This document shows, piece after piece, positions 1 to 7,456 of a stretch of DNA of 8,896 nt. The stretch lies in NCBI GenBank assembly GCA_009839535.1, contig VXPN01000189.1, forward strand, positions 1 to 8,896. Direction: 5' to 3'. The stretch comes from Boseongicola sp. SB0662_bin_57 (GTDB taxonomy: Bacteria > Pseudomonadota > Alphaproteobacteria > Rhodobacterales > Rhodobacteraceae). Positions within the stretch are counted from its first letter, which is position 1; the number at the start of each line of letters is the position of its first letter. The translations under genes were made by a program, and so were the position numbers. The notes under the pieces were generated by a model. The model was not told the origin of the DNA. It was given only the letters and a program-made list of their open reading frames with translations, and searched no databases.

Positions 1-42
1 AGAGGGCATCAGAAGCTTGAAGAAATGGCATCAAATGAATGA
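1..42 (+). CDS. 3' end of an upstream reading frame, possibly the N-terminal half of the OLD-type ATPase
   Basis: The frame beginning at base 1 is open from the window edge. It encodes 13 residues (RGHQKLEEMASNE) and ends at the TGA at 40-42. That stop overlaps the ATG of the next gene (39-41) in an ATGA arrangement, the usual geometry of translational coupling. The next gene lacks the N-terminal ATPase half with Walker A, so this frame may encode that missing half, either as a separate subunit or as one gene split by a -1 frameshift. Only 13 residues are visible, so the identity is inference. Confidence 0.4.
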   Translation, partial: RGHQKLEEMASNE

Positions 43-1175
43 TTCGAACCACTAGCGGAAAGGACGAACTCTCCAGAGAGTTTGTCGAGGCCTTGCAGAA
101 ATCGTGCGTCATGCTCGAAGCACAGGGCGACGGAATGCGCAGCTTTGCTGCGGTCACGCTTCACGTGCTGGCGGGGCGCACTCATTCAATCCAGTTCCTT
201 GATGAGCCGGAAGCGTTCCTTCATCCACCCCAAGCCAGACTTCTCGGGCGCTACATCGCGGAAAGCAAAATTGGGAATTCCCAGCTATTCATAGCCACGC
301 ACAGCACTGATGCTCTGGAGGGCTTGATTGAAGGCGGTTCAGACAGGGTGCGCATCGTGCGGCTCCGTCGCGAGGGAGACGTCAATCACGTCAGGGAGCT
401 CGACAGGAAACGGACAGGGGACGTGGCGAACGATGCCCTCGCACGCTTCTCGCGTGTCTTCGACGGAATCTTCTTCGAACACGTCTTTGTCTGCGAGGCG
501 GATGCTGACTGCATGTTCTATCAGTCCGTTCTGGACCTTCCGTCAATCTCCGGTGACCGCCGTCCGGACGCACTGTTCGTCCATTCATCTGGCAAGGATC
601 GAATGGCCAAACTCGTCGAGACGCTCAGATCGCTGGACGTGCCTGTTTCCGTCATCGCCGATGTCGATATCCTCAACGACGAAGGGAAATTCAAGAACCT
701 GTTCGTGAAGCTGGGCGGCAATTGGGAAGAAGTTCTGCCACATTGGAAGGCCGTCAATCATGCAGTATCCACCAGTCGTCCGCCCCGCAATGCCGAGCAG
801 ATAACGGAGCGCATTCTGGGGGAGATCGAAGGCGTCGCCGGTGAGGGAGACTTTCCCAAGGAAAAGGAACGCGCAGTCAAGCAGGCATTCAAGGACGCCT
901 CGCCTTGGGGTGCCATGAAAGGCAGCGGGCGGAGCGCACTCCCGTCCGGAGAGGCAATATCGCACTTCGATAGGCTGTGCGAGAAATGCAGCGACCATCG
1001 GCTCTGGATTGTGCCGGTCGGTGAGCTCGAAGGTTTTTGCCGGAGTGTCGGCTCCCATGGCCCAAGATTTGTCGAAAGCGTCTTGGAAGAGCGCGATCTG
1101 GCAGAGGATGCCGAACTCCGGGAGGCCCGTGAATTCGTGGAAAAGATCTGGGCGAAGGCCAAGCCCGCGTCATGA
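39..1175 (+). CDS. C-terminal half of an OLD-family ATP-dependent endonuclease (ABC-type ATPase plus TOPRIM-like domain)
   Basis: The 378-residue product carries the second half of an ABC/SMC-type ATPase. There is a signature-like GDGMRSF at residues 30-36, a Walker B FLDEPEAFLHPP with D55-E56, and an H-loop ATHS with His88. A TOPRIM-like nuclease domain follows, with FVCEADADCMFY (E153, D155, D157) and the acidic IADVDI (D208, D210). OLD-family proteins use ATP binding and a metal-dependent TOPRIM site to cut DNA, and many act in phage defence. A full protein has roughly 200-300 residues before the signature, including Walker A; here only 29 remain. The in-frame stop at 36-38 rules out extension in this frame, so ATG 39 is the first start. 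The ATG overlaps the stop of the frame coming from the left. This is either a two-cistron nuclease, a frameshifted gene or a decayed one. ATPase activity would require the upstream half in trans. The family call is firm; functionality is not. Confidence 0.8.
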   Translation: MIRTTSGKDELSREFVEALQKSCVMLEAQGDGMRSFAAVTLHVLAGRTHSIQFLDEPEAFLHPPQARLLGRYIAESKIGNSQLFIATHSTDALEGLIEGGSDRVRIVRLRREGDVNHVRELDRKRTGDVANDALARFSRVFDGIFFEHVFVCEADADCMFYQSVLDLPSISGDRRPDALFVHSSGKDRMAKLVETLRSLDVPVSVIADVDILNDEGKFKNLFVKLGGNWEEVLPHWKAVNHAVSTSRPPRNAEQITERILGEIEGVAGEGDFPKEKERAVKQAFKDASPWGAMKGSGRSALPSGEAISHFDRLCEKCSDHRLWIVPVGELEGFCRSVGSHGPRFVESVLEERDLAEDAELREAREFVEKIWAKAKPAS

Positions 1176-1280
1176 CGGGTAGTCATCGGGAGAAATGCCA
1201 AAGGCCCCGCCAAACCGATTGTCCCAAGTCACCGTCGCCGGCTTGAAGGCTGTGGCAACTATCCGAAATCAAGCGAACGC

Positions 1281-1326
1281 CGAATCCGGCTGCGCACCAT
1301 TGTGCGGCACGAACTTCCCCGAATCC
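1281..1326. repeat. Hairpin flanked by direct repeats upstream of the relaxase gene (candidate oriT or operator)
   Basis: A perfect 5-bp stem with a 4-base loop, CGCAC-CATT-GTGCG, lies at 1293-1306. It sits between two direct copies of CGAATCC at 1281-1287 and 1320-1326. The site is 45 bp before the relaxase start. MobF relaxases such as TrwC bind a small GC-rich hairpin next to nic (R388: arms GCGCACC and GGTGCG), so the resemblance is suggestive. No match to the R388 or F nic core is visible beside it. It could equally be a binding site for relaxase autoregulation. Confidence 0.35.
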
Positions 1327-1343
1327 TGCCGATGCCGTAGGAT
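1315..1343 (+). promoter_or_regulatory. Weak sigma-70-like promoter for the relaxase gene
   Basis: A -10-like TAGGAT (1338-1343) follows a poor -35-like TTCCCC (1315-1320) at 17 bp. It is the best candidate in the 195-bp gap between 1175 and 1371. Transcription would begin near 1350, leaving only about 20 bases before the ATG at 1371. No clear Shine-Dalgarno sequence precedes that ATG, so initiation would be weak. Confidence 0.25.
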
Positions 1344-1370
1344 CCGCCCCATGACTGAACGGATCCCCTC

Positions 1371-4300
1371 ATGGTCGCCACCGTCACCTCCCTGACCTCC
1401 GCGGCCGTCACGACCCGCTACTTCGAGCGGGACGGCTACTACGCGAAGTCGGACCCCGAGCACCGGAAGGCCAGCCGCTGGCACGGTGAGGGCGCGGCAG
1501 CGCTCGGCCTTGGGCGCAACGTCGCCCCCTCGCGCTTCGAGGCGATCCTCGCCGGCAATGTGCCCGGAACGGATGTCACGCTCGGGCGCATCCGCGACGG
1601 AAAGCGCGAGCACCGGCCCGGCCTCGACGTCACGCTCCAGGCCCCGAAGTCGGTCTCGCTCGCGGCGCTGGTCGCGGGCGACGGCCGGATCGTCCGGGCG
1701 CATGACGAGGCGGTGCGGGCGACGCTCGACTTCGTGGAAGGCAACCTGCTCGTCGTCCGGCAATGGGACCGGGAACGCAAGCGCCACGTCCGCGTGCCTT
1801 CGCCGTCGATGGTGGCGGCCACGTTCCGGCACAAGGCCAACCGCAACCTCGAGCCGCACCTTCACACGCACGCCGTGATCGCCAACATGACCCGGAAGCC
1901 GGACGGGAGCTGGGCCAGCCTCGACACGGGCGCGCTCGGGCGTTCGGAACGGCTCATCGGCGCGCACTACAGGAACGAGCTTGCGGCCCGGCTCCTGCGT
2001 CTCGGCTACGCGCTCCGGCCCTCCATGGTCGGGCAGGTGCCCGGCTTCGAGATCGAGGGCTACGGCCGGAAGCTCCTGGAGGAGAACTCGTCGCGGAGGC
2101 AGGAGATCGTGGCGTGGGTCCGGGAGCACGGCCTCGCGAACACGGCGGCGAACCGGCAGCGGGCGGCGCTCGCCACGCGCAAGACGAAGGACGAGCCGCA
2201 CCACCGGGAGCTGGAGGCGGGATGGCGCGCCCGGGCGGAGGAGATGGGGCTCGACCGCAATCCGCCCCGTCCGGAAGCGGGGCGCAGGAGGGCCGCGAAG
2301 GAGGCGGGACGACACCCGACGATGCTGGAGATCGTCAGCCGCTCCGCGGAGCATCTCGCGGAGCGGGCGTCGGTCTTCCGCGAGGCCGACCTCTGCACGC
2401 TGGCGCTGGCCCATTCCCCGGGGCTGCACACCCTCGCCGACTACAGGTCGGCGCTCGACGGCATGAAGCGCGACGGCCACCTCGTCGACGCCGTGCGCGG
2501 CGGCCTCGGCCCCTGCCTGGTGACGAGCCGCGCGCTCCGGGCGGAGCGCGAGATCGTGGAGAGAATGCGGGCGGCGCGTGAAGCGGGCGGTCCGCTCGCC
2601 GATTCGGGACGCGTGGAGACGACGCTGGGGAGGGGTCCGCTCACCGAGGGACAGCGCGAGGCGGTGCGCGCGATCCTGCTCGGCGAGGGCCGGATCGCGG
2701 GCGTGCAGGGCTACGCAGGCACCGGCAAGACGGCGATGCTGAGCGCGGTCCGGGAACTCGCCGGCGACAGGCGGGTGATCGCGCTCGCCCCGAGCATGGC
2801 CTCGGTGCGGGCGCTCCGGCGGGAGGCCGGGATTCCCGCGCGGACGCTGCAGGGCTTCCTGTCGCGTCACAGGGACGTGGCCGACGGCACGGTCAGCGCG
2901 GAGGGGCTCGCGCGGCTCCGGGCGCTGCATTCCGGGTCGGTCCTCGTCCTCGACGAGGCCTCGATGGCCGGGACGGTGCAGATGCGCTCGCTGATGCGGA
3001 TCGCGGACGCGCTCGACGTCGGGCGGCTCGTGCTCGTCGGCGACACGCGGCAGCTCAGGTCGATCGAGGCGGGCCAGCCATTCCGGCAGCTCCAGGAGGC
3101 GGGCATGCCGACGGCGGTGATGGACGACGTGCTCCGGCAGCGGACGCCGCATCTCAGGGAGGCCGTTGCCCACGTGATCGGCGGCAGGCCGCGCGATGCC
3201 CTTGGCCGGCTCGGCGACGACGTCCACGAGGTGGGCGCGGCAGAGCTCGGCCGCACGGCGGCGCGGCTGTGGCTGGACCTGGACCCGAAGGCCCGCGCTT
3301 CGACGGCGATCCTCGCGCCGACGCACGGGATCCGGGCGGAGATCGCCGCGACCGTCCGCGAGGGGCTCGCATCGGAAGGCGTCCTCAAGGGCCGGGAGAT
3401 CGAGGTCCGGCGGCTGGTTTCCCGGGGCCTGACCAGGCCGCAGACCGCCGACGTCCGCAACTGGGACGAGGGCGACGCGGCGGTGTTCCACCACGACCTC
3501 TGGGGCGGCAAGGCGAAGGCGGGCGAGGTCTTCACCGTCGACGCGGTCGACGACGAGCGCGCGGAGCTCGTCCACGACGACGGACGCGTCCTGAAGGTGA
3601 AGCCCGGGGGAAAGCTGCTCCGCTACCAGCTGGAGCTTCACGAGACGGCGACGATCCGCCTGCGCGCGGGAGACGAGATCCGCTGGACGCGCAACGACGT
3701 CCGCCGGGACCTGGTGAACGGCGGGCGGGCCAGGGTGCTTTCCGTGGGTCCGAAGGCCGTACGGTTCCGGACCGCGGACGGACGCGGCCTGAAGCTCTTG
3801 CGGGACGACCCGCAGCTCCGGCACATCGACCACGCCTACAGCTCGACCGTGCACGGAGCGCAGGGCACCTCCACGGACCGGGTGATCGCGGTTCTGGATT
3901 CAGGACACGGCGCGCTCGCCGACCAGGCGACCTTCTACGTCGAGGTCACGCGCGCCCGCGACGAGGCGGTGATCCTGACCGACAACAGGGAGCAGCTTGC
4001 CGAGACGCTGGAGGATCGCACCGGGCTGCGGATGACGGCGCTGGAGGCCGTCGGCGAGAGGGTCGCGGAGCGCGAGCGCGTAACCGTCCCCGAGCCCGTG
4101 CCGGAAACCGCGCTGCCCGGGAAGGCGCCGGTGCTGACGACGGCCCGAGCCCTCGACAATCTCCAGGCGCAGGCGCGCGCGGCAGGCGCCAGCGTCCTCG
4201 ACGCGCCGGGGTTCCGGGCCATGGCCGAGAGGCTGGACCGGGAACGGAAGCCGCCGGGGCTGCCGGAGCGCGAGCGGCAGGCGCTCGACGAATGGAAGGA

Positions 4301-6443
4301 GGAGATCGATCGCGAGACCGCCCGGCGGGACGCCGTGACGCGCCTTCCCGAGCGGGCCCTCGCGGCGGCGAAGGCCGTCGAGGCGAGGGACGGGCCGCCC
4401 GGTCCCGAAAACGCCGTCACGATGGCGGCGGGCGCCCTGGTCGCCGAGGGGCGGTCCATGCTGGCATCGCCGGAGCACGCGCCCCATCTCGATCATGCAG
4501 ACGGTTTCCGGAAACGCGCCGAGTCCGGGCTGGACGCCCTGGAGACGGCCCTGGCCGACAGCGACGCGGAATTGGCCCTGGCCGAGTGGCAGGCGCTCGA
4601 GGCGCAGGCCGACACGGAAGGCACGAGTCCCTTCCAAGCGACAGAAAGCGAGGAACTGCTCGGTCGCATCGAGGCGCTCGCCGGCGACGGCCGCGTGCCC
4701 GAATCCCGCAGGGAAGGGCTCGACCGGATCCTGGCGGACCGCGCGGGCCATGTCCGCGACCGGGAGCTCCACGCTGTCGAGGACGCATGCCGGAACCTGC
4801 GGGCCCGGGCGGAAAGGGGCGGCGGAAGCGTCGCCGTCCGGCCCGGAGCGGGCGCGGTCCTGAAGCGGATCGGCGAGTTCGCCGCAAGGCATCCCGGAGC
4901 CCTTCCGGAACCGCTTGCCGGTTTCGCAGGCGAATGCGGCGCCCGGTTGCGCGAACTGGGCGACCGGCTCGAACATGCCGGCGCCGGAATCGTGCAGGCG
5001 GTCCAGGAGCGGGACGAGGCCAAGGCCGGGATCGAGAGGGAATGGCGGAGCCGCCGCGCGAAAGCGGCGACGCAGCATCGCGACATCGCCTTCCTGCCGG
5101 GAACGGAGGCGCTGCTCTGGCGGACCCGCGAGTTCGAGGAGAGGCATCCCGGCGTTCTGCCGAAGGCGACGGCCGACCTCGCGAGGGACTGCGAAGGCGT
5201 TCGGCACAGGTGGGAGCGGTTCGGGCATGCCGTCAAGGAGATCGCGGACTGCGCGGAGACGCCGGAGCCTCCCGGGGAGGCCACGTGCAGGGCCATGGCC
5301 GAGGCGGAGGGGATTCTCGCCGACGACCGCCTGTCGGCCAGGCTCCTGGACACGGGGCGTCTCCTGCCGGTGAAGGACCTCCTCGCCGAAATGAACGAGA
5401 GGCGAGCGGCGGAGGACCGGATCCTCGGCCTTCGCAAGGACCTCGGCAAGATCGAGGCGGAGGCGGAGCGGCAGGGCTGCCATCCGTTCCACGTGGCGGG
5501 CTACGGCCGCTTCGTCGAGCGGCTCGCGGGCTTCGGACACGACCTGCCCCCGGACCTCGCGGGCATGGTGGACGGGCTGCCCGGGCTGGAGGCGAGGGAC
5601 CGCGGGATCCGGCATCGCGTCAGGGAAGTGACGGGTTTCGACGCCAGGAGACGGAGGATCGTCGAGCGGGCCGCGCGGTGGCGGCCGGAAACGCCGCTCG
5701 GCAGGAGCCTGGCCAGCAGCTACGGGCTCTGGGCAAGGTTGGCCCCGAAGGTGATCGAGCGAGGAGAGGCCCTGGCAAGGGACCCGCTGGTTTCGCCCGA
5801 CGACCGGAAGGCGCTGGAAAGGGCGACGGCGCGCATCAGGGACACGCTCGACGCCTGCGGCCTCGAGGCGCGGCATGTCCGGACGTTCGAGGGAATCCGC
5901 GACAGGGCGGAGGCGCAGGGATGCCATCGCTTCTTCGTCAAGGGCTACAGGGGCTGGGTCGACGACCTGGGCCAGCAGGCGTGCGTGGGGCCGGGAAAGA
6001 ACGCGCTCGCGGCCCGCGAAAGGCTGCTGCGCGACGACATGCGGGTCGCGCAGGCCTGCGTCGAAGGCCTGGAGGACGATCTCGCGAAGGCCGTTCGGGA
6101 GCGGGAGGAAGGCGGCGGGCGGTTCGTGTCGGAGATGCACCACTACGCCGGGTGGAAGCGGGAGGCCACGCGCCATGTCGGGTTTTGCCAGCATGTCCTC
6201 GGCAACAAGGACCGCTACGGTCCGCATCTTGACAGGGTTCCCGGGCTGGAGAGGCGCATGCGCGAGATGGCGGCCACGATCACGGAGACGGTCACGCGCG
6301 ACGCGCCCGTCCGCAAGGAGGTCGAGGCGGCGTACAAGGTGCAGATGGAGCGAGAGAGGGAGGCCAGGCAGCGCGAGCAGGAACTGGAAAGGAGCCAGAG
6401 TCCGTCGCACTCCATGAGCGCAGAGACAGACATCGGACGGTAG
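1371..6443 (+). CDS. mobF: MobF-family (TrwC/TraI-like) conjugative relaxase with RecD-type helicase and long repeat-containing C-terminus
   Basis: This 1690-residue protein should nick oriT, attach to the 5' end through tyrosine, and unwind the strand for transfer. The relaxase domain (about 1-290) begins with catalytic-type tyrosines Y17, Y23 and Y24 and then WHGEGAAALGL. It has the metal-binding histidine triad in EPHLHTHAVI (H163, H165, H167). The helicase (about 425-890) shows Walker A GYAGTGKT (447-454), Walker B LDEAS (D528, E529), VGDTRQL (556-562), STVHGAQGTS (825-834) and EVTRAR (858-863). From about residue 910 to the end it is charged, largely helical and repetitive, ending in a coiled-coil-like tail. 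ATG 1371 is the only usable start, because the in-frame TGA at 1356 closes the frame, and it matches the family N-terminus. The length resembles F TraI (1756) rather than TrwC (966). The gene converges on the accessory operon with 36 bases between stops and no obvious intrinsic terminator. No coupling-protein gene is adjacent. Confidence 0.95.
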   Translation: MVATVTSLTSAAVTTRYFERDGYYAKSDPEHRKASRWHGEGAAALGLGRNVAPSRFEAILAGNVPGTDVTLGRIRDGKREHRPGLDVTLQAPKSVSLAALVAGDGRIVRAHDEAVRATLDFVEGNLLVVRQWDRERKRHVRVPSPSMVAATFRHKANRNLEPHLHTHAVIANMTRKPDGSWASLDTGALGRSERLIGAHYRNELAARLLRLGYALRPSMVGQVPGFEIEGYGRKLLEENSSRRQEIVAWVREHGLANTAANRQRAALATRKTKDEPHHRELEAGWRARAEEMGLDRNPPRPEAGRRRAAKEAGRHPTMLEIVSRSAEHLAERASVFREADLCTLALAHSPGLHTLADYRSALDGMKRDGHLVDAVRGGLGPCLVTSRALRAEREIVERMRAAREAGGPLADSGRVETTLGRGPLTEGQREAVRAILLGEGRIAGVQGYAGTGKTAMLSAVRELAGDRRVIALAPSMASVRALRREAGIPARTLQGFLSRHRDVADGTVSAEGLARLRALHSGSVLVLDEASMAGTVQMRSLMRIADALDVGRLVLVGDTRQLRSIEAGQPFRQLQEAGMPTAVMDDVLRQRTPHLREAVAHVIGGRPRDALGRLGDDVHEVGAAELGRTAARLWLDLDPKARASTAILAPTHGIRAEIAATVREGLASEGVLKGREIEVRRLVSRGLTRPQTADVRNWDEGDAAVFHHDLWGGKAKAGEVFTVDAVDDERAELVHDDGRVLKVKPGGKLLRYQLELHETATIRLRAGDEIRWTRNDVRRDLVNGGRARVLSVGPKAVRFRTADGRGLKLLRDDPQLRHIDHAYSSTVHGAQGTSTDRVIAVLDSGHGALADQATFYVEVTRARDEAVILTDNREQLAETLEDRTGLRMTALEAVGERVAERERVTVPEPVPETALPGKAPVLTTARALDNLQAQARAAGASVLDAPGFRAMAERLDRERKPPGLPERERQALDEWKEEIDRETARRDAVTRLPERALAAAKAVEARDGPPGPENAVTMAAGALVAEGRSMLASPEHAPHLDHADGFRKRAESGLDALETALADSDAELALAEWQALEAQADTEGTSPFQATESEELLGRIEALAGDGRVPESRREGLDRILADRAGHVRDRELHAVEDACRNLRARAERGGGSVAVRPGAGAVLKRIGEFAARHPGALPEPLAGFAGECGARLRELGDRLEHAGAGIVQAVQERDEAKAGIEREWRSRRAKAATQHRDIAFLPGTEALLWRTREFEERHPGVLPKATADLARDCEGVRHRWERFGHAVKEIADCAETPEPPGEATCRAMAEAEGILADDRLSARLLDTGRLLPVKDLLAEMNERRAAEDRILGLRKDLGKIEAEAERQGCHPFHVAGYGRFVERLAGFGHDLPPDLAGMVDGLPGLEARDRGIRHRVREVTGFDARRRRIVERAARWRPETPLGRSLASSYGLWARLAPKVIERGEALARDPLVSPDDRKALERATARIRDTLDACGLEARHVRTFEGIRDRAEAQGCHRFFVKGYRGWVDDLGQQACVGPGKNALAARERLLRDDMRVAQACVEGLEDDLAKAVREREEGGGRFVSEMHHYAGWKREATRHVGFCQHVLGNKDRYGPHLDRVPGLERRMREMAATITETVTRDAPVRKEVEAAYKVQMEREREARQREQELERSQSPSHSMSAETDIGR
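4182..6270 (+). repeat. Array of about seven divergent protein repeats in the relaxase C-terminus
   Basis: Within the relaxase, a unit recurs with a small hydrophobic start, an aromatic/hydrophobic helix (xxFVxRL), a Leu-Pro turn, a second helix and an ExRxRxIRxR-like charged helix. Approximate unit starts are residues 938 (GASVLDAPGFRAMAERL), 1084 (GTSPFQ), 1152 (GSVAVRPGAGAVLKRI), 1237 (RDIAFLPGTEALLWRT), 1369 (GCHPFHVAGYGRFVERL), 1517 (GCHRFFVKGYRGWVDDL) and 1581 (GGGRFVSEMHHYAGW). Units 1152 and 1237 share ARHPGALPE / ERHPGVLPK. Units 1369 and 1517 share QGCH followed by an aromatic and GY. Identity was judged by eye, so boundaries are approximate. I do not recognise the repeat as a named domain. 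Confidence 0.6.
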
Positions 6444-6479
6444 GCGACGGCCAGGAATTCGCGCGCGGCGTCCGGGCGA

Positions 6480-6926
6480 TCAGGCCGAATCTTCGTCGCT
6501 CTCCAGGCTGCGGCGGATCGAACGCGCGACGGCGGGGCCGTCGTCGTCGCCGAACGCCAGCTGCAGCATGTCGTGAAGCTCCTCCGTCCGCCCCTCCCGC
6601 TCCATCGCGGCGAACCGCTTCCTGCACAGGGACTGTACGCTCATCCGGAGAATCCACAGATCGGGATGCTCCGGCAGCGCCGGGTCCGGCTTCACCCGCG
6701 CCCAGCCGAGGATCCCCTCGTACATCCTGCGCTGCTGCTCCGGGGTGAGCGCCTGCGACGCAACCGGCCTCGCGTTCGGCGAGGGATCGTCGGTCAGGCA
6801 GCGCCGGACGACGTGGCGGCCGATCCCCTCGCCGGCGGCCTCCGCCGCGGCCCTGATCCGCGTCCACTCGTCGTCGGTGCAGGACATCGAGTTGCCGACC
6901 GCTCGCTCGTTCCGTCGCCGCGTCAC
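6480..6926 (-). CDS. Third small relaxosome-accessory-like DNA-binding protein of the tandem set
   Basis: The 148-residue product starts at a GTG (6924-6926) that overlaps the TGA of the preceding gene as GTGA, with GGAG nine bases upstream. This start puts the conserved Glu-Trp at residues 20-21, exactly as in its two neighbours. The N-terminal block (SCTDDEWTRIRAAAEAAG, then RHVVRRCL) matches the pattern of ribbon-helix-helix or MobC-like mobilization proteins: a short basic strand, then two helices. A second block, ALTPEQQRRMYEGILG, is shared with the middle gene (ALTGAEQRRQLEIL). The C-terminus is acidic (ESDEDSA). The likely role is binding the origin of transfer or the operon operator with the relaxase. 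It is the most divergent copy, with RQRC replaced by NERA. The stop lies 36 bp from the convergent relaxase stop. The functional call is inference from context and pattern. Confidence 0.6.
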   Translation of the reverse strand: MTRRRNERAVGNSMSCTDDEWTRIRAAAEAAGEGIGRHVVRRCLTDDPSPNARPVASQALTPEQQRRMYEGILGWARVKPDPALPEHPDLWILRMSVQSLCRKRFAAMEREGRTEELHDMLQLAFGDDDGPAVARSIRRSLESDEDSA

Positions 6927-7456
6927 GGATCGCCGCTCCGTTCCGGACCTTCGGCCGTGCCTGCGTCGGGCGCGTCGAACAGGTCCGGCTGTAGGGGCGT
7001 GCCTTCCGCCGCCTTCGCGTCGTCGGGAACGGCCGCCGCGCGCGTCCCGGGTTCGGACCCGGATCCCGCCTTCCGATGGGCGTGTCGCCCGCCGAGCGGC
7101 AGGTCCTCGGACTTGCGCCAGTCCGGATCCAGGGAGAAGCCCAGGAAGTTCATGGCCCGGCCGATCGTCGCCCCGGTGCCCTCGACGAACGTCGCTTGTG
7201 TCAAGGGGCCGCAGACCGCGACGCACCGGTCCAGGATCTCGAGCTGCCGGCGCTGCTCCGCGCCGGTCAGCGCCATCGGGTAGCCCGCCTCCGGATGCGG
7301 CGGGCCGTCAGGCGCCTCGCCGTCGAGGACGCGGGAGAGGATATACGCGGAGACGTCCACGCCCTCGGCCCGGGCCCTCGTCTTGATTGCCCGCCATTCC
7401 GACGGCCTGCACGTCACGCAGCGCTGACGCCGGGTCCGTCCCGCCGGCCCGGTCAC
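6923..7456 (-). CDS. Second relaxosome-accessory-like (MobC/ribbon-helix-helix type) protein with disordered tail
   Basis: The 177-residue product starts at a GTG (7454-7456) overlapping the upstream TGA as GTGA, preceded by GGGGG four bases away. The N-terminus, TRRQRCVTCRPSEWRAIKTRA followed by a Val-rich helix and YILSRVL, closely parallels the first gene (TRQRCVMTTDSEWEMI). That supports common ancestry and a DNA-binding fold. The middle has MALTGAEQRRQLEIL, shared with the third gene, and GATIGRAMNFLGFSLDPDW. From about residue 120 the chain is charged, Pro/Ala/Gly-rich and probably disordered. It contains QPDLF at residues 156-160, which resembles a sliding-clamp-binding pentapeptide. 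It lies between and overlaps the other two genes, so translation is probably coupled. The family call is by motif and neighbourhood only. Confidence 0.62.
   Translation of the reverse strand: MTGPAGRTRRQRCVTCRPSEWRAIKTRARAEGVDVSAYILSRVLDGEAPDGPPHPEAGYPMALTGAEQRRQLEILDRCVAVCGPLTQATFVEGTGATIGRAMNFLGFSLDPDWRKSEDLPLGGRHAHRKAGSGSEPGTRAAAVPDDAKAAEGTPLQPDLFDAPDAGTAEGPERSGDP

Noticed and set aside
1172..1186. ATGAC-GGGTA-GTCAT hairpin at the end of the nuclease gene as a terminator
   Set aside because: Stem is only 5 bp, it overlaps the stop codon region and no T tract follows.
1195..1395. 66-codon plus-strand frame between the nuclease and relaxase genes
   Set aside because: No recognisable motif; its purine-rich stretch GGGAG is only two bases from the ATG, and it overlaps the relaxase start out of frame.
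1351..1395. 14-codon leader-like frame from ATG 1351 overlapping the relaxase start
   Set aside because: Very short, no ribosome binding site and nothing in its sequence suggests attenuation.
1269..6410. Very long minus-strand open frames (861 and 836 codons) and a 987-codon plus-strand frame overlapping the relaxase
   Set aside because: High GC suppresses stop codons in other frames. The translations are Arg/Pro/Ala-rich without motifs, while the relaxase frame carries all family motifs.
6480..7226. Longer form of the third accessory gene starting far upstream of 6926
   Set aside because: The extension is a low-information Arg/Gly-rich translation antisense-free but out of frame with the middle gene; GTG 6926 has GGAG and the GTGA overlap used at the other junction.
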